Source: Comamonadaceae bacterium
Lineage (GTDB): Bacteria > Pseudomonadota > Gammaproteobacteria > Burkholderiales > Burkholderiaceae_C
Length of the DNA: 6,300 nt
Reading direction: 5' to 3'
NCBI GenBank assembly: GCA_947460165.1
Contig: CANHKH010000204.1
Span: 1-6,300 of the forward strand
The position numbers and the translations under genes are program-made. The notes beneath the pieces are model-generated. The model made no database searches. It was not told the origin of the DNA and saw only the letters and a list, made by a program, of their open reading frames with translations. Numbering within the stretch: position 1 is the first letter of the stretch; each line of letters starts with the position of its first letter. This document shows positions 5,937 to 6,300 of this stretch, piece by piece.

Positions 5937-5971
5937 CGGCGACAATCGGTTTTTATGTGGACCCCTCGCCC

Positions 5972-6300
5972 ATGCACACCCGCTTTGTACTGATCCACAC
6001 CAGCCATGCCGGCAATGTGGGCGCCGTGGCCCGGGCCATGAAGGTCATGGGCTTTGACGACCTGGTGCTGGTCGCCCCGCGTTGGGCCGATGTGCTCAGC
6101 CGCCCCGAGGCGGTGGAGCGCGCCAGCGGCGCCACCGACGTGCTGGCCCGCGCCCGGGTGGTGGCCAGCTTGAGCGAGGCGCTGGACGGCATGAGCCATG
6201 TGTGCGCCACCGCCATGACGCCGCGTGACTTTGGCCCGCCCACCTTGGCCCCGCGCACGCACTTTGCCCAGCTGCTGGCCGCCCCTGTGGCGCCAGAAGG
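5972..6300 (+). CDS. trmJ: tRNA (cytidine/uridine-2'-O-)-methyltransferase TrmJ, 3' end outside window
   Basis: SPOUT-class RNA methyltransferase that 2'-O-methylates position 32 of several tRNAs using S-adenosylmethionine; cytoplasmic. The 109 complete codons in the window show the family N-terminus: RFVLIHTSHAGNVGAVARAM (residues 4-23), with the Asn15 and Arg21 region conserved in E. coli TrmJ, then MGFDDLVLVAPRW (26-38), ASGATDVL (51-58), and CATAMTPRDFGPP typical of betaproteobacterial homologues. The knotted SAM-binding C-terminus lies beyond the right edge. ATG 5972 starts just before the conserved core; a GTG at 5957 in the same frame would add 5 residues and cannot be excluded. It is a housekeeping gene, divergent from the catabolic operon, and probably marks where the core chromosome resumes. 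Confidence 0.92.
   Translation, partial: MHTRFVLIHTSHAGNVGAVARAMKVMGFDDLVLVAPRWADVLSRPEAVERASGATDVLARARVVASLSEALDGMSHVCATAMTPRDFGPPTLAPRTHFAQLLAAPVAPE

Noticed and set aside
5751..5945. 65-residue N-terminal extension of the extradiol dioxygenase
   Set aside because: It would span the predicted promoter and the 31-bp inverted repeat, and the VOC domain begins exactly at ATG 5750.
5849..6262. 137-codon open frame on the - strand
   Set aside because: Antisense to trmJ, whose conserved N-terminus is clear on the + strand.
1..6300. CRISPR arrays, tRNA or rRNA genes, insertion sequences
   Set aside because: No regularly spaced repeats, no tRNA-like cloverleaf noticed, and no transposase motifs; nearly all sequence is explained by the seven genes.

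Overview
The window looks like a Burkholderiales (Comamonadaceae-like) betaproteobacterial chromosome. The coding DNA is GC-rich with AT-richer promoter gaps. It carries a Bug/TctC-type periplasmic binding protein, a family greatly expanded in that order, and a TrmJ whose sequence is of betaproteobacterial type. The assignment is inferred from protein character only.

Layout: (1) A leftward operon at 1-2728 encodes a Bug/TctC solute-binding protein (1745-2728), then, 19 bp later, the molybdopterin-binding large subunit of a xanthine dehydrogenase-family hydroxylase, which runs off the left edge (1-1725). (2) A divergent MarR-family regulator (2887-3456) shares a 158-bp gap with that operon; the gap holds an inverted repeat overlapping both predicted -35 regions. 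(3) A second leftward operon (5750 to 3466) encodes a two-domain extradiol (VOC) dioxygenase, a 74-residue acidic protein resembling the helical domain of serine recombinases, and a Rieske non-haem iron oxygenase alpha subunit. Its 3' end meets marR tail to tail, 9 bp apart. (4) A gap at 5751-5971 has a good leftward promoter followed by a 31-bp imperfect inverted repeat, and a second 17-bp perfect inverted repeat next to the following gene. (5) trmJ (5972 to the right edge, rightward) is a housekeeping tRNA methyltransferase.

Working model (inference): this is an aromatic or N-heteroaromatic catabolic island beside the housekeeping gene trmJ. The binding protein captures an acidic or aromatic substrate. 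The molybdenum hydroxylase inserts oxygen from water, the Rieske oxygenase produces a diol or catechol (or demethylates), and the extradiol enzyme opens the ring. MarR would respond to the substrate or an intermediate. Neither the Rieske reductase nor the FeS and FAD subunits of the Mo-hydroxylase are in the window. The substrate cannot be read from the sequence, but the two residues that recognise purine in xanthine dehydrogenase are not conserved, so a purine substrate is unlikely.
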